A stretch of DNA of 63,402 nucleotides from Hyphomicrobiales bacterium (GCA_021775555.1 JAJFHP010000020.1:1-63402); one strand, 5' to 3'. Shown: positions 1-10,251, counted from the stretch's first letter. Translations and numbers: made by a program. The notes: generated from the sequence alone by a model not told the origin.

Positions 1-140
1 CCTAGGCGCGAGATGGTTAATGCTCTGTTAACCATGAAAGGCCCGATCAACCGGCGGTGCGCGCAAACTGGATTCTCGTCACCCCTGTCATTATAAGGGC
101 TTCATGAAATGAGGGCGTTTCAGCAAAACGGAAACAGACA

Positions 141-887
141 ATGGCCGGCCATTCCAAATTCAAGAACATCATGCACCGCAAGGGTGCACAGGATAAAAAG
201 CGCGGAAAAATTTTCTCCAAGCTGGGCAAGGAGATTACCGTGGCCGCCAAGATGGGCACGCCGGACCCGGATATGAATCCGCGTCTGCGCACGGCTATTC
301 AGGCCGCCAAGGCGCAGAATATGCCGAACGCGAATATCGACCGCGCCATCAAGCGCAGCCAGGAAGCGGGCGGCGAGAATTATGAAGAGGTCCGCTATGA
401 AGGTTTCGGGGCGGGCGGCGTCGGCGTTATCGTCGAAACGCTGACCGACAACCGCAACCGGACTGCCGGCGATGTTCGCTCCATCATGTCGAAGCATGGC
501 GGGAACCTCGGCGAGACCGGTGCGGTCTCATTCATGTTCGACCGGGTCGGCGCGGTGGATTTCGGTGCTGGCGCGGGTTCCGCGGATGAGGTGTTCGAAG
601 CGGCCATCGAGGCCGGCGCAGACGATGTTGAATCCGGTGATGAGGGCCATAGCATCTATTGCGATGCCGATGCGCTGCATGACGTCGCCAAGGCGCTCGA
701 AGAGAAGCTCGGCGCGCCCGAGAGCGCTGCAATCACATGGCGGCCTCAGAATTCCATCGAGCTGGACGACAAGGCCGGCGAGACGCTGCTCAAGATGCTT
801 GAAGCGCTGGAAGATTCAGATGACGTGCAAAGCGTCTACGCCAATTTCGAAGTCTCCGACGCGGTGATGGAAAAGCTTGGCGCTTAG
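141..887 (+). CDS. yebC: YebC/PmpR family DNA-binding regulator
   Basis: This 248-residue protein is a full-length YebC/PmpR/TACO1 family member. It opens with [18 protein letters not shown], the family signature, followed by the lysine-rich first domain, an '[13 protein letters not shown]' segment and a GG-rich '[14 protein letters not shown]' segment. Family members are cytoplasmic; some act as transcriptional regulators, and a role in relieving ribosome stalling has been proposed for others. In many proteobacteria yebC lies next to ruvC, as it nearly does here (an outer membrane protein gene intervenes). The ATG at 141 starts exactly at the conserved N terminus. Family assignment is firm; the precise function in this organism is not shown by the sequence. 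Confidence 0.96.
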   Translation: MAGHSKFKNIMHRKGAQDKKRGKIFSKLGKEITVAAKMGTPDPDMNPRLRTAIQAAKAQNMPNANIDRAIKRSQEAGGENYEEVRYEGFGAGGVGVIVETLTDNRNRTAGDVRSIMSKHGGNLGETGAVSFMFDRVGAVDFGAGAGSADEVFEAAIEAGADDVESGDEGHSIYCDADALHDVAKALEEKLGAPESAAITWRPQNSIELDDKAGETLLKMLEALEDSDDVQSVYANFEVSDAVMEKLGA

Positions 888-1142
888 GCCTCCCCAAGGG
901 CCCATAAATTTTCCTAGGCAATATCTGCCTAGCTGCTTGACTTTTTGCGAATCACCTTGCCAGCGAAGCTTGTTTTTTGCCTGTGGTTCCCCCCAATAGT
1001 GCAAAAAACCCAAGTATTTCCGCCAAAAATTACAGTTAAGCCTCCGTTAAATACTAAGCCTCATAGTCCCAATATGAAACAGGTTCAGGCATCCGCCCAT
1101 TGGTGCGAGCGGATGTGATGACTGCGAAATTGAGGGTAAGTG

Positions 1143-1958
1143 ATGAAAAATTTCCGCAAAGCGATCGTTGTTACAGCAGCCTTGATGATGGGACAATCGG
1201 CCACCGCTAGCGCCGCTGACCTGCTGCCGCCTCCTCCTGTCATGGAGCCTGTTCCGATCCCGGAGCCTGTCGCCGTGCGTGACATCTATCTCAGGGGCTA
1301 TATCGGCATGACCGAGCAGGAGGCCGATAATTTCACCAACGACATCATCGCGGCCGGTAATTTCACGATCTACAACAAGGAATTCGACAGTTCACCCTTC
1401 ATCGGCTTCGGTGTCGGGATCAAGCATTCCGATCGATTCCGTTTCGATGGAACGGGTGAGTTTCGCGGCAAGGCGACCTTTCATGGCCTGGACCGGAATA
1501 ACACAGCCAGTACGTCGAACGACTATAAAGGCGTCAAGTCGGAATGGCTGTTTCTCGCCAACGCCTATTGGGACCTGGGAACCCACCGCGGTTTCACGCC
1601 TTACGTCGGCGCTGGCATCGGCGCGGCCGAGGTCACGCTCGACAACTTCACGGATACGAACGAGAACACGGGCGGTATTCACTGGGCCGAGAAAAACTCC
1701 GAATGGAACTTCGCCTGGGCGCTGCATGCGGGCTTTTCCTACGATATCTCGCAGGATCTGACGTTTGATATGGGATACCGGTACACTTATCTTGGAGACG
1801 GGAAGACCGGCACTTTCCGGACTTACGATGCCACAACGTCGCCCAGCCCCCTGATACTCGAAGACCTCACGTCTCATGACGTGCATATCGGTCTGCGCTG
1901 GGCCCTGGGTGGCGATGATTGCTGCGCTTCCGAAGTGATGCCGATTGCCTATAAATAG
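1143..1958 (+). CDS. outer membrane beta-barrel protein (Omp25/Omp31-like)
   Basis: A 271-residue protein with a clear Sec signal peptide (MKNFRKAIVVTAALMMG... cleaved near ASAA-D), then a proline-rich linker, then alternating aromatic/glycine strands typical of a small eight-stranded barrel, such as 'YVGAGIGAAEV' and 'DMGYRYTYLGDGKTG'. These resemble the porin-family small barrels abundant in Hyphomicrobiales outer membranes. I chose ATG 1143 because GAGG at about 1132-1135 sits 7 nt upstream; an in-frame GTG at 1140 would add one residue. A strong intrinsic terminator follows. It is a single-gene unit inserted between yebC and ruvC. The related barrel at 19558 suggests a paralogous family. 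Substrate or ligand is unknown. Confidence 0.85.
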   Translation: MKNFRKAIVVTAALMMGQSATASAADLLPPPPVMEPVPIPEPVAVRDIYLRGYIGMTEQEADNFTNDIIAAGNFTIYNKEFDSSPFIGFGVGIKHSDRFRFDGTGEFRGKATFHGLDRNNTASTSNDYKGVKSEWLFLANAYWDLGTHRGFTPYVGAGIGAAEVTLDNFTDTNENTGGIHWAEKNSEWNFAWALHAGFSYDISQDLTFDMGYRYTYLGDGKTGTFRTYDATTSPSPLILEDLTSHDVHIGLRWALGGDDCCASEVMPIAYK

Positions 1959-1981
1959 CAGCCTGCATATATGAGAATTTC

Positions 1982-2014
1982 AACCGGGCGTGGGAAACCG
2001 CGCCCGGTTTTTCT
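1982..2014 (+). terminator. intrinsic terminator after the outer membrane protein gene
   Basis: A perfect 9-bp stem (1982-1990 AACCGGGCG with 2001-2009 CGCCCGGTT) closes a 10-nt loop and runs into a T-rich tract (TTTTTCTT). It lies 24 nt after the stop codon and isolates the barrel gene from the ruv operon. Confidence 0.9.
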
Positions 2015-2129
2015 TATTCTGAATCTTTGGCCGGACACGCAAAACCTGTCCCGTTAAGACCTCCCGTGGCACACTGCCGAAGTGATTCGTTCCGGGTTTG
2101 TCCCGTTTGAAAATCCTGCGGGGGTTGGC

Positions 2130-2651
2130 TTGAACAGTTCAATTCGCATCATCGGCATTGATCCGGGCCTGCGCCGCACCGGCTGGGGCATAATCGAGAG
2201 TGACGGCCACCGGCTTGGCTTTGTTGCGAGCGGCACGGTGACGTCTAACTCCAAAGGTGCACTCGCCCAACGGCTGGTGGAACTGTTCGAGGGGCTCTCT
2301 AAAGTGCTGGCCGAATGGAATCCAGCCGAAGCGGCGGTTGAAAACACCTTCGTCAACAAGGACGCTGCCGCAACGCTCAAATTGGGTCAGGCGCGCGGGA
2401 TTGCATTGGTCACTCCGGCGCTGGCAAATCTGACCGTCGCGGAATATGCGCCCAACATGGTCAAGAAGACCGTTGTCGGCGCGGGCCATGCGGGCAAGGA
2501 GCAAATTGCTGCCATGATCGGGCATCTGCTGCCAAAGGCGTCCCCGGAGACAGAAGACGAAGCGGACGCGCTGGCCATCGCCATAACCCACGCGCATCAT
2601 CGCTCGTGGAAAGTTCTGGAGACCGTGACGGTCAGCGAGGCGGCGGAATGA
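2130..2651 (+). CDS. ruvC: Holliday junction resolvase RuvC
   Basis: RuvC is the dimeric endonuclease that resolves Holliday junctions together with the RuvAB motor. The protein shows the RNase H-like fold motifs: [12 protein letters not shown] with the first catalytic Asp, the AVENTF Glu, and the C-terminal [15 protein letters not shown] with the last two catalytic Asps. Starting at TTG 2130 gives 173 residues, the usual length of the family, with a run of G (2119-2123) as a plausible ribosome site. The frame is open further upstream to GTG 2082, which would add 16 non-conserved residues. The stop overlaps the ruvA start by 4 nt (ATGA), so ruvC and ruvA are probably translationally coupled. 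Confidence 0.95.
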   Translation: MNSSIRIIGIDPGLRRTGWGIIESDGHRLGFVASGTVTSNSKGALAQRLVELFEGLSKVLAEWNPAEAAVENTFVNKDAAATLKLGQARGIALVTPALANLTVAEYAPNMVKKTVVGAGHAGKEQIAAMIGHLLPKASPETEDEADALAIAITHAHHRSWKVLETVTVSEAAE

Positions 2652-3268
2652 TCGGCAAGCTGAAAGGCATTATCGACGCGCTTGGCGACGACTGGGTGCT
2701 GCTGGACGTGAACGGCGTCTGCTACGAAGTCCATTGCTCGCCACGCACCCTCGGGGCCATGCCGCAGGTAGGTGAGGCGGCAACGCTCGCCATCGAAACC
2801 TATGTGCGCGAGGACCAGATCAAGCTGTTCGGCTTTGCAACGGACGCGGAACGCGCCTGGTTCAAACTCCTGCAAAGCGTGCAAGGCGTGGGCGCCAAGG
2901 TCGCGCTCGCCGTGCTCGGAACGCTTTCACCCCAGGACCTTGCCAATGCGGTGGCACTTCAGGACAAGGTTCAGGTGTCCCGCTCGCCGGGCGTTGGCCC
3001 CAAGGTCGCGCAACGCATTGTTTCTGAGCTGAAAGATAAAATCCCGGACATGGTGCTCTCGGGTCAGCCGGGCGCGGCGCTGTCAGCTGTTGGCGCAGAA
3101 CTCGCTCCTGAAATTCCTGCTGCCGCAGATGCGGTTTCAGCTCTCACAAATCTCGGCTATGCGCAGGCACAGGCCAGCGCGGCGGTCGCTGCCGCCTCCC
3201 GCAAGGCAGGCGAGGGAAGCGAGACGGCTGAGCTTATCCGGCTGGGCTTGAAGGAGTTGGCGGGATGA
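2648..3268 (+). CDS. ruvA: Holliday junction DNA helicase subunit RuvA
   Basis: A 206-residue RuvA, the tetrameric junction-binding subunit that recruits RuvB. It starts [15 protein letters not shown] (OB-fold domain I), carries the helix-hairpin-helix segments '[16 protein letters not shown]' and '[15 protein letters not shown]' (domain II), and ends with the mobile UBA-like domain III ([18 protein letters not shown]) that touches RuvB. The ATG at 2648 overlaps the ruvC stop. A 14-residue upstream extension is open but lies inside ruvC and is not conserved. Its stop overlaps the next start by 4 nt. Confidence 0.96.
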   Translation: MIGKLKGIIDALGDDWVLLDVNGVCYEVHCSPRTLGAMPQVGEAATLAIETYVREDQIKLFGFATDAERAWFKLLQSVQGVGAKVALAVLGTLSPQDLANAVALQDKVQVSRSPGVGPKVAQRIVSELKDKIPDMVLSGQPGAALSAVGAELAPEIPAAADAVSALTNLGYAQAQASAAVAAASRKAGEGSETAELIRLGLKELAG

Positions 3269-3756
3269 CCAAGATAAAGTCTGAACGTATTCGCGCCGTA
3301 CTGATATTCCTGACTTTCGTAATCATCGGGCCGCTGGTTGGATGCATCATATTGGGTCTCGCCGGTTCGACTTTTCTAGCCCCCATGATCGACCCTCAGA
3401 GGATCATGGACGGAACGATGCTCATCTATATCTTCATCATGGCCTTTTCGTTTGGCGCCATTCCGGCTTTCGTTTCCGGAGTTATTATGGCTCTGAAATA
3501 TCTCAGGAGCGGTTATTTTCGTGCCCGCTACGCGATCTTCGCAGCGTTCGTATCATCGGGACTGGTCGGGCCGGCATATCATTTATATGCAGGCAATCAA
3601 CCCACCGGCCAGAAACTCATCAACTCGATATTGATGGCATATGTGGCGCTGGGGCCAGTGGCCGCAATTTGCGGTTTTCTCAGTCAAAGAGCAGCGCGGA
3701 CTTTGCGTCTGATTGAGGCTCCTGAAATGTCTCGCGATGCGGGGTTGGACACGTGA
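3265..3756 (+). CDS. small integral membrane protein between ruvA and ruvB
   Basis: A 163-residue protein I do not recognise. It has four hydrophobic segments at about residues 12-35, 48-75, 88-108 and 122-142, with short charged ends, so it is probably an inner membrane protein with four helices. It is embedded in the ruv operon: its ATG overlaps the ruvA stop (ATGA) and its stop overlaps the ruvB GTG start (GTGA). It is therefore almost certainly co-translated with the junction-processing genes. No enzymatic motif is visible. The position may be an accident of operon growth or may reflect a membrane function linked to DNA repair; the sequence does not decide. Confidence 0.8.
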   Translation: MTKIKSERIRAVLIFLTFVIIGPLVGCIILGLAGSTFLAPMIDPQRIMDGTMLIYIFIMAFSFGAIPAFVSGVIMALKYLRSGYFRARYAIFAAFVSSGLVGPAYHLYAGNQPTGQKLINSILMAYVALGPVAAICGFLSQRAARTLRLIEAPEMSRDAGLDT

Positions 3757-4802
3757 CTGACCGCCCCGTAGAAATGGCCCGGCAGGGTGACGATGGGGCA
3801 GACACGTCGCTCCGCCCGCAGACGCTGAGCGAATTCATCGGCCAGAAGCGCGCCTGCGAAAACCTGAAGGTTTTTATTGAGGCGGCCAAGTCGAGGGCCG
3901 AAGCGCTCGACCATGTGCTGTTCGCCGGGCCTCCGGGGCTGGGCAAGACCACGCTGGCGCAGATTGTTGCCCGCGAGCTTGGTGTCAATTTCCGCGCGAC
4001 ATCCGGCCCTGTCATCGCCAAGGCGGGCGACCTGGCGGCGCTGCTGACCAACCTTGAAGACCGCGATGTGCTGTTCATCGACGAGATTCACCGGCTCAAC
4101 CCGGCTGTGGAAGAAATCCTCTATCCGGCCATGGAAGATTTTCAGCTTGATCTCATCATCGGCGAAGGACCGGCGGCGCGCTCGGTGCGTATCGATCTGG
4201 CGAAGTTCACCCTTGTCGGTGCAACCACGCGGACGGGGCTTCTAACCACGCCTCTGCGAGACCGTTTTGGCATCCCCGTCCGGCTCAACTTCTATGAGGT
4301 TGCCGAACTGGAGGAGGTCGTGAAGCGCGGCGCCCGCGTGCTGGGACTGCCCGTAAATGAGGAAGGCGCGCGGGAGATTGCGCGCCGGTCACGTGGCACA
4401 CCGCGCATCGCCGGGCGGTTGCTTCGGCGTGTGCGGGACTTTGCCAGTCATGAGGGCGCGAGCCTTGTAGATGCAAAAGTCGCGGACAAGGCCCTGCAAA
4501 TGCTTGAGGTGGACGGGCGTGGCCTGGATGCGCTGGATCATCGCTACCTGCGCTGTATTGCCGAGAATTACGGCGGCGGGCCTGTCGGAATTGAGACAAT
4601 TTCAGCCGCTCTGTCGGAGCCACGCGATGCTCTGGAAGAAATTATCGAGCCTTATCTGCTGCAGCAGGGCTTTATTTCGCGCACGCCTCGCGGTCGCATG
4701 CTCACGCCTCATTCCTTTGCTCATATTGGCCTCAGCGCGCCAAAAGGGTTTGAAGGCGCGCAGGCGACGCTGTTTGAGGATGGCCAAGAGGCTAAGGATT
4801 GA
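3753..4802 (+). CDS. ruvB: Holliday junction branch-migration ATPase RuvB
   Basis: A 349-residue RuvB, the hexameric AAA+ motor of branch migration. Walker A (GPPGLGKT, about residues 59-66), Walker B/DEIH (about 110-113), the sensor region '[20 protein letters not shown]' and the C-terminal winged-helix DNA-binding domain ([20 protein letters not shown], '[11 protein letters not shown]') are all present. The start is GTG at 3753, giving the family-typical lead-in before LSEFIGQK. It overlaps the preceding membrane protein gene by 4 nt and the following phosphoesterase start by 4 nt, so the operon runs ruvC-ruvA-x-ruvB-phosphoesterase-ybgC. Confidence 0.97.
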   Translation: MTDRPVEMARQGDDGADTSLRPQTLSEFIGQKRACENLKVFIEAAKSRAEALDHVLFAGPPGLGKTTLAQIVARELGVNFRATSGPVIAKAGDLAALLTNLEDRDVLFIDEIHRLNPAVEEILYPAMEDFQLDLIIGEGPAARSVRIDLAKFTLVGATTRTGLLTTPLRDRFGIPVRLNFYEVAELEEVVKRGARVLGLPVNEEGAREIARRSRGTPRIAGRLLRRVRDFASHEGASLVDAKVADKALQMLEVDGRGLDALDHRYLRCIAENYGGGPVGIETISAALSEPRDALEEIIEPYLLQQGFISRTPRGRMLTPHSFAHIGLSAPKGFEGAQATLFEDGQEAKD

Positions 4803-5707
4803 TCACCCGCCGCGGATTTCTCAAGGGATTTGGTGCACTGTTCATTGCCGGGCTCAGCCTTGGCGGTTATGCCTTCGGTATTGAGCCCGTGCTGCGTATG
4901 AACATTACCCGCTATCGCCTGTCGCCGCCGCGCTGGCCACGGGATTTCAATCTCAAGATCGCGGTTGTTGCGGATATCCATGCTTGCGAACCATGGATGA
5001 GCATAAGCCGTATCCGCGATATCGTCAGTGAGACCAATGCGTTGCAGGCGGACGTCATTCTGCTGCTTGGTGACTATGTGAGCAGCATGAAGTTTGTGAC
5101 CGGCACCGTGACCGCCGATGAGTGGTCTCGTGAGCTGGGCCAACTGAAAGCACCGCTCGGCGTGCACTCGATCCTGGGCAATCATGACTGGTGGGCCGAT
5201 CTGAATGCGCAGAAGCGGCGCGCAGGGCCCGTCTATGCACGCACGGCGTTGGAGAAGGTCGGGTTTCCCGTCTACGAGAACGACGCAGTGCGGCTGACAA
5301 AAGATGGCTGGCCGTTCTGGCTTGCGGGTCTGGCTGATCAGGTCGCTTTCAAGGTGCGCGACAGGCTCGGGCGGCGGCGGTTGCGCGGCATAGATGATCT
5401 GCCGGGCACACTAGCCAAGGTCACAGACGACGCGCCGATTATTTTGCTGGCGCATGAACCGGATATTTTCCCCCAGGTGCCGGATCGCGTCTCGCTCACT
5501 TTGTCAGGGCATACTCATGGCGGTCAGGTGCGCATGTTCGACTACTCGCCAGTAGTTCCCTCGCGTTTCGGCAACCGTTATGCCTACGGGCATGTGATAG
5601 AGGATAACCGACATCTGATCGTTTCCGGCGGCTTGGGTATGAGCATCATGCCGGTTCGCTTCGGATCTCCACCGGAAATTGTCATGATTGAACTTGGCGA
5701 TGGCTGA
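4799..5707 (+). CDS. Tat-exported calcineurin-like metallophosphoesterase
   Basis: A 302-residue protein beginning [19 protein letters not shown], a twin-arginine (RRGFLK) signal followed by a hydrophobic segment, so the enzyme is predicted to be exported folded or anchored on the periplasmic face. The catalytic core has the dinuclear-metal motifs VADIH (Asp and His), LGDYV, LGNHDWW, an HEPD His and GHTHGGQ. This order matches the YkuE/YaeI branch of calcineurin-like phosphoesterases, some of which act on lipid A precursors or lipids; the substrate here is unknown. The start is TTG 4799, overlapping the ruvB stop (TTGA). The stop overlaps the next gene. Confidence 0.88.
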   Translation: MITRRGFLKGFGALFIAGLSLGGYAFGIEPVLRMNITRYRLSPPRWPRDFNLKIAVVADIHACEPWMSISRIRDIVSETNALQADVILLLGDYVSSMKFVTGTVTADEWSRELGQLKAPLGVHSILGNHDWWADLNAQKRRAGPVYARTALEKVGFPVYENDAVRLTKDGWPFWLAGLADQVAFKVRDRLGRRRLRGIDDLPGTLAKVTDDAPIILLAHEPDIFPQVPDRVSLTLSGHTHGGQVRMFDYSPVVPSRFGNRYAYGHVIEDNRHLIVSGGLGMSIMPVRFGSPPEIVMIELGDG

Positions 5708-6206
5708 GAGTGATAAAGACGACATGACGACAAAAGAAAGCACTGAAAAAAACTGGCCCGATCTCGCCGGGCGCATCGAGGGTGAAATACATATGCTCCC
5801 CGTGCGCGTCTACCATGAAGACACCGATTTCACCGGCCTCGTCTACCACGCCAATTACCTGAAATTCTGCGAGCGCGGGCGCTCGGACTTCGTGCGCCTG
5901 TCCGGCATCAGCCAGACAGACCTGTTCGACGGGGATGGTGACAAAGAGCCTGCCGCCTTCGTCGTGCGGCACATGGATGTGGACTATCTCAAACCCGCCC
6001 GTATGAACGACGTGCTGGAAGTCGCGACCAGCGTGGCAGAGCTCGGCGGGGCCACTATGACCCTTCTGCAGGAGGTGAGGCGCGACGGTGTCGTGCTCTG
6101 CAGGGTGCTTGTGAAGATCGTTCTCGTCAGCCAGTCGGGCAAAGTGATGAGAATGAGCGTTCTCGTTCGGGACGCATTGCAAGCTTTTGTTAACCAAGAA
6201 AGCTGA
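5700..6206 (+). CDS. ybgC: YbgC-type acyl-CoA thioesterase
   Basis: A 168-residue hotdog-fold thioesterase. The core VRVYHEDTDFTGLVYHANYLKFCERGR carries the catalytic Asp and the tyrosine/His-Asn signature of the 4-hydroxybenzoyl-CoA thioesterase/YbgC group. YbgC normally opens the tol-pal cluster, as it does here, and is thought to act on short acyl-CoAs or acyl carriers at the envelope. ATG 5700 overlaps the stop of the phosphoesterase; a later ATG at 5724 would also leave the domain whole, and an upstream TTG at 5688 is possible. A 164-nt gap separates it from tolQ. Confidence 0.92.
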   Translation: MAESDKDDMTTKESTEKNWPDLAGRIEGEIHMLPVRVYHEDTDFTGLVYHANYLKFCERGRSDFVRLSGISQTDLFDGDGDKEPAAFVVRHMDVDYLKPARMNDVLEVATSVAELGGATMTLLQEVRRDGVVLCRVLVKIVLVSQSGKVMRMSVLVRDALQAFVNQES

Positions 6207-6370
6207 CCCTCTGACACAAGACAGGTTTTTCCGACGGCGGTTCATCCCGCTGACTGGAAATAAGCCACACGAGTCCTAAGTTTCGTCACAAACACCCCCC
6301 ACACCACGTGGTGCGAGACACGCATGAGACGGGGGAGCCAATGCGCGAAGGATAGCCAGCAGGCACCCCC

Positions 6371-7084
6371 ATGAATCCGGCTGCAATAACCACATCTGCC
6401 GCACCGGCCCTGAAGGCCGATCTGTCAGTGCTCTCCTTGTTTCTGGAGGCCCATATCGTCGTGCAGATCGTGATGCTGGGGCTTCTTCTGGCGTCCGTGT
6501 GGAGCTGGGCCATCATCGCGGAAAAGATGCTGCTGCTCCGGCGCACCAGGAGCGAGACCGACAGCTTTGAACAGGTGTTCTGGTCGGGCCAGTCCCTGGA
6601 AGAGCTGTATCAAACCATCGGCCCGCGCCCGACCCGCTCCATGGCGGCATTGTTTGTCGCCGCCATGCGCGAATGGAAGCGCTCGGTAGAATCAACCCCC
6701 AAACCACTCGCCGGGCTTCAGATGCGGGTTGAAAAGGTGCTCGATGTGGCACTCTCGCGTGAGGTCGACCGGCTGGAGCGGCGTTTGCTGTTTTTGGCGA
6801 CCGTGGGCTCAACGGCCCCCTTTATTGGCCTGTTCGGCACCGTGTGGGGCATCATGAATTCATTCCAGGCCATTGCAGCCGCCAAGAGCACCAACCTGTC
6901 CGTTGTGGCACCGGGCATTGCCGAAGCGCTGTTCGCCACAGCACTTGGTCTGCTGGCTGCCATACCGGCTGTCATTTTCTACAACAAGTTCACTCATGAA
7001 GTGTCGCGCCACGCGCAGCGGCTGGAAAGTTTTGCAGACGAGTTCTCCGCGATCCTGTCGCGCCAGATGGATGCGAGAGGTTAG
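6371..7084 (+). CDS. tolQ: Tol-Pal system proton-channel subunit TolQ
   Basis: A 237-residue MotA/TolQ/ExbB proton-channel protein of the inner membrane. It has one membrane segment near residues 28-50 (VVQIVMLGLLLASVWSW) and two more near 140-160 and 170-200, with the conserved 'GSTAPFIGLFGTVWGIMNSF' and 'APGIAEALFATALGLLAAIPAV' motifs. With TolR it uses the proton motive force to energise TolA during outer membrane constriction at division. It starts the tolQRAB string; tolR follows 6 nt after its stop. Confidence 0.96.
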   Translation: MNPAAITTSAAPALKADLSVLSLFLEAHIVVQIVMLGLLLASVWSWAIIAEKMLLLRRTRSETDSFEQVFWSGQSLEELYQTIGPRPTRSMAALFVAAMREWKRSVESTPKPLAGLQMRVEKVLDVALSREVDRLERRLLFLATVGSTAPFIGLFGTVWGIMNSFQAIAAAKSTNLSVVAPGIAEALFATALGLLAAIPAVIFYNKFTHEVSRHAQRLESFADEFSAILSRQMDARG

Positions 7085-7090
7085 AGCCCC

Positions 7091-7537
7091 ATGGGAGTGA
7101 TGTTCGGCAGCGGGTACATTAGACGGCGCAGCCGGTCTGGCCGCAATTACCAGCCCATGAGCGAAATCAACGTGACGCCTTTCGTTGATGTCATGCTGGT
7201 GCTGCTCATCATTTTCATGGTGACAGCGCCCTTGCTGACCGTGGGCGTGCCTGTTGATCTACCAAGGACAAATGCCAAGCAGCTTGAGGGCGACAAGGAG
7301 CCGCTCACCATTTCGGTGACAGACAAGGGCACGGTGTTCCTGCAGGAAACCGAAATACCGCTGGACGAAATTGTGCCCAAACTCGTTGCTATAACGAAGA
7401 GCGGATATGAAGAGCGAATTTTCGTGCGCGGTGATCGCGCCACCAGTTACGGCACCATCATGAAGGTGATGGGGACAATTGCCGCGGCGGGCTTCACTCG
7501 TATCGCGCTCGTAACCGAAATCGAGAAGGGACGCTAG
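7091..7537 (+). CDS. tolR: Tol-Pal system protein TolR
   Basis: A 148-residue ExbD/TolR family protein. It has a basic cytoplasmic N terminus, the motif SEINVTPFVDVMLVLLIIFMV with the conserved channel aspartate in the single membrane helix, then a periplasmic domain that includes 'IFVRGDRATSYGTIMKVM'. It forms the stator with TolQ. ATG 7091 lies 6 nt after tolQ. Confidence 0.96.
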   Translation: MGVMFGSGYIRRRSRSGRNYQPMSEINVTPFVDVMLVLLIIFMVTAPLLTVGVPVDLPRTNAKQLEGDKEPLTISVTDKGTVFLQETEIPLDEIVPKLVAITKSGYEERIFVRGDRATSYGTIMKVMGTIAAAGFTRIALVTEIEKGR

Positions 7538-7552
7538 AGCTTAGCAAAACCC

Positions 7553-8413
7553 ATGCGCAGGGGCCTCATCATATCACTTGCACTGCATTTGCTGATCCTC
7601 GTGTCAGCGATCGCCGTTTTCCCGTTCTCGGGTGACAGGCTTGCCACCAAGCCCACGCCGTTGCCGGTGGATCTGGTGACGCAAGCCGAGCTGACAAAAA
7701 TCAAGGCCGGGCAGCGCAAGGCAAAGGCTGATGCAGCCAAGGCTCAAAAGAAGCCGGAACCGGTAAAGAAAAAGGCTGGGAAGAAACCAAAGCCCAAAAA
7801 GGTCAAATCGGTGAAGGCGCCGGCGCCCACACCAAAATCAAAGCCAAAAAAGACCGTGAAGGCAAAGCCCAAACCCAAGCCGAAACCGAAAAAGGTCGTG
7901 GTGAAGAAAAAGCCTAAGCCGAAAAAGGTTGCGGCAAAGCCCAAAGCGAAGCCCAAGCCGGTGACAAAAAAGAGTAAGGACTTCGATCCAGACAATATCG
8001 CCGCGCTGTTGAACAAGGTGCCGGATGCCGGGGTGCAGAAACCAGCGCCACAGGAGCCAAAGACGAAACCCAAACCTGCAAAAGGGCGCTCCGATGGACG
8101 TGACACCGCCATGACGTTTAGCGAGATTGATGCGCTGCGCGCCAAGATCTCCCAATGCTGGAACCCGCCCGTGGGCGGCCTGGGAGCAGAGGCCATCAAG
8201 GTGAAGCTGCGTCTGCAGCTGCGTGAGGACGGCATACTTTCGCGAGAGCCGGAAGTTGTAAACCGGGAAGGTTCACCCTTCTTCGTGGCGGCAGCAGATG
8301 CGGCGGTGCGGGCCGTCATGTTGTGTCAGCCTTATGAATTGCCCGCGAGGAAATACGCCATGTGGCGCGATATGATCCTGAATTTTGACCCCAAAGAGAT
8401 GTTTGGCGGATGA
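7553..8413 (+). CDS. tolA: cell envelope integrity protein TolA
   Basis: A 286-residue TolA. An N-terminal membrane helix ([19 protein letters not shown]) anchors it to TolQR; residues about 45-150 form a long lysine/proline/alanine-rich arm (repeated PKPKPK and KKPKPKK), and the C-terminal ~110 residues form the globular TonB-like domain, with '[20 protein letters not shown]' and a Cys in the CQPYELP region. The lysine/proline-rich arm makes long open frames on the opposite strand, which are artefacts. tolB overlaps its stop by 4 nt. Confidence 0.93.
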   Translation: MRRGLIISLALHLLILVSAIAVFPFSGDRLATKPTPLPVDLVTQAELTKIKAGQRKAKADAAKAQKKPEPVKKKAGKKPKPKKVKSVKAPAPTPKSKPKKTVKAKPKPKPKPKKVVVKKKPKPKKVAAKPKAKPKPVTKKSKDFDPDNIAALLNKVPDAGVQKPAPQEPKTKPKPAKGRSDGRDTAMTFSEIDALRAKISQCWNPPVGGLGAEAIKVKLRLQLREDGILSREPEVVNREGSPFFVAAADAAVRAVMLCQPYELPARKYAMWRDMILNFDPKEMFGG

Positions 8414-9762
8414 TGAACCCTGATCGAACTGGAAGTGTGATCCGCGTTTTGCAAGTGGCTCTGCTGGCGGCAGTGATGGCCGTTTTGTCGCTCTGGCCCA
8501 TGAAGCCGGCCCATGCCGTGGTCGAGATTGACATTACCCGGGGCAGCCTGAAACCGATACCGATCGCGATTCCGGTCTTTTCCGGGGCCAGCCTGAACGA
8601 TCAGAAGCTCGGTTCCGATATTGCCGGGGTCGTGGTCTCGGATCTGGAGCGCTCCGGGTTGTTTAAGCTGGTTGACCGTGCGGCCTATATAGAGCGTATC
8701 GCCAATCTGAGCCAGGCGCCGCGCTTTGGTGACTGGCGTACGATCAATGCCCAGGCGCTGCTGGTGGGGCGCATCAGCCGTGAGCCCTCTGGCCGGCTCA
8801 GGGCCGAATTCCGTTTGTGGGACATCTTTGCAGGCAAGCAGCTCGCGGGTCAGCAATTCTTCACCCAGTCGCGCAACTGGCGCCGCGTTGGCCACTTAAT
8901 CGCCGATGCGGTTTATGAGAGGCTGACGGGCGAAAAGGGATATTTCGACACCCGTATTGTTTATGTGGATGAAACAGGCCCCAAAAACGCAAGGGTCAAG
9001 CGTCTCGCTATCATGGACCAGGATGGCCACAATCTGCGCATGCTGACCACGGGACGCGCGCTGGTGCTCACGCCGCGATTCTCTCCAACGACCCAGGAAA
9101 TCACATATCTGTCTTATGAAGGCGGGCGTCCAAGGGTCTATTTGCTCAATATCGAGAGCGGGCAGAAGGAAATCGTCGGAGATTTCCCGAATATGAGCTT
9201 TGCGCCGCGATTCTCTCCCGACGGGCAGCAAATCGTCATGAGCCTGCAACAGGGCGGCAACGCGAACATCTATATGATGGATTTGCGCTCAAGACGCACA
9301 TTCCGGCTTACAAAAACCGCGGCCATCGACACAGCACCCAGTTTTTCCCCCGATGGGCGGCGAATCGTCTTCGAATCAGACCGGACCGGTAATCAGCAGC
9401 TCTATGTGATGAATGCCGACGGTTCTGGGCAAAAACGCATCAGTTTTGGTGAAGGGCGCTATTCAACCCCCGTTTGGTCGCCGCGTGGGGACATGATTGC
9501 CTTCACAAAGCAGCTTGGACCGCAATTTTTGATAGGAGTCCTCAAGTCTGACGGGTCGGGAGAACGTATTCTGACCGAAGGATTCCACAATGAAGGCCCC
9601 ACCTGGGCGCCAAATGGCCGGGTTCTCATGTTCTTCCGGGAGTCCCCCGGGGCGACCGGGGGCCCAAGGCTCTATACCATTGATTTAACTGGATATAATG
9701 AGCAATCCATCAACACGCCTTCATTCGGTTCCGACCCGGCCTGGTCGCCGCTAATCAATTGA
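8410..9762 (+). CDS. tolB: Tol-Pal system beta-propeller protein TolB
   Basis: A 450-residue periplasmic TolB. A signal peptide (cleaved near PAHA-VVEID) precedes the N-terminal domain ([16 protein letters not shown]) and then a WD40-like/PD40 beta propeller with repeated 'FSPDGQ', 'FSPDGRR' and 'WSPRGD' blades. TolB shuttles between Pal and the TolA/TolQR complex. The start may be ATG 8410, overlapping the tolA stop, or the adjacent ATG at 8413. No terminator is seen after it, and pal is 640 nt downstream. Confidence 0.96.
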   Translation: MMNPDRTGSVIRVLQVALLAAVMAVLSLWPMKPAHAVVEIDITRGSLKPIPIAIPVFSGASLNDQKLGSDIAGVVVSDLERSGLFKLVDRAAYIERIANLSQAPRFGDWRTINAQALLVGRISREPSGRLRAEFRLWDIFAGKQLAGQQFFTQSRNWRRVGHLIADAVYERLTGEKGYFDTRIVYVDETGPKNARVKRLAIMDQDGHNLRMLTTGRALVLTPRFSPTTQEITYLSYEGGRPRVYLLNIESGQKEIVGDFPNMSFAPRFSPDGQQIVMSLQQGGNANIYMMDLRSRRTFRLTKTAAIDTAPSFSPDGRRIVFESDRTGNQQLYVMNADGSGQKRISFGEGRYSTPVWSPRGDMIAFTKQLGPQFLIGVLKSDGSGERILTEGFHNEGPTWAPNGRVLMFFRESPGATGGPRLYTIDLTGYNEQSINTPSFGSDPAWSPLIN

Positions 9763-9828
9763 TACTAAAAGATTATTCGTTTTTTTGTGGTGATTGATGG
9801 ATTTACCTTGCCTGTGAGGGGGGTGAAA

Positions 9829-9895
9829 GGTAATTTTCCCGGTGGAGGCTGAGATTCGGGCGTTGCATTTTGGCACCACGTGTTGGGAAAATACC
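9829..9895 (+). other. stem-loop in the tolB-to-lipoprotein intergenic region
   Basis: GGTAATTTTCCC (9829-9840) pairs with GGGAAAATACC (9885-9895) with one bulged A, and an inner GTGG/CCAC pairing is possible. It lies about 90 nt before the small lipoprotein gene, so it may be part of its 5' leader. No T tract follows, so it is not a standard terminator. Confidence 0.35.
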
Positions 9896-9986
9896 TTCCA
9901 AAGTGCAGTCCGTCCTTGATCTAATTGCTTCACGTCACTAAACGCAAAGATGGCTTTTGCCGAATAGATCAAGAGGAGAGAAGACC

Positions 9987-10130
9987 ATGCAGGGTTTGAA
10001 AGGCGTGATCATCGTCGCCAGCATTGTGGCTACAGCTGCAGCACTCGGAGCATGCCGTAAGCATGTTACCGCGAAGCCGATGAAACTCGGCGCTGCGGAC
10101 GTCACGGTTGAGCAGGCAGTGCGCGTCTAA
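9987..10130 (+). CDS. 47-residue predicted lipoprotein between tolB and pal
   Basis: A short open frame with strong support. A purine-rich ribosome site (AAGAGGAGAG, 9971-9980) lies 6 nt before the ATG. The product starts MQGLKGVIIVASIVATAAAL and then has a lipobox LGAC with the acceptor cysteine at residue 23, so the mature peptide would be only about 25 residues, basic then acidic (CRKHVTAKPMKLGAADVTVE). It would be a tiny envelope lipoprotein. It sits alone in the 640-nt space between tolB and pal. I do not recognise the family. A role near Tol-Pal is inferred from position only. Confidence 0.65.
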   Translation: MQGLKGVIIVASIVATAAALGACRKHVTAKPMKLGAADVTVEQAVRV

Positions 10131-10251
10131 TTAGACGTTCACGATCACAATAATAATGCCTGTCAAGCGGGGGGATTCCTCGCAAGATGGATTAGCTGGA
10201 TGCCGTGTCGCCAGAGCTTTTGCAAAGGCGTATACGGCGTTCCAGCGCCGT

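Noticed and set aside
7744-8319. Long minus-strand frame of 191 codons opposite tolA.
   Set aside because: It is the mirror of the lysine/proline-rich TolA arm and yields an implausible phenylalanine/glycine repeat.
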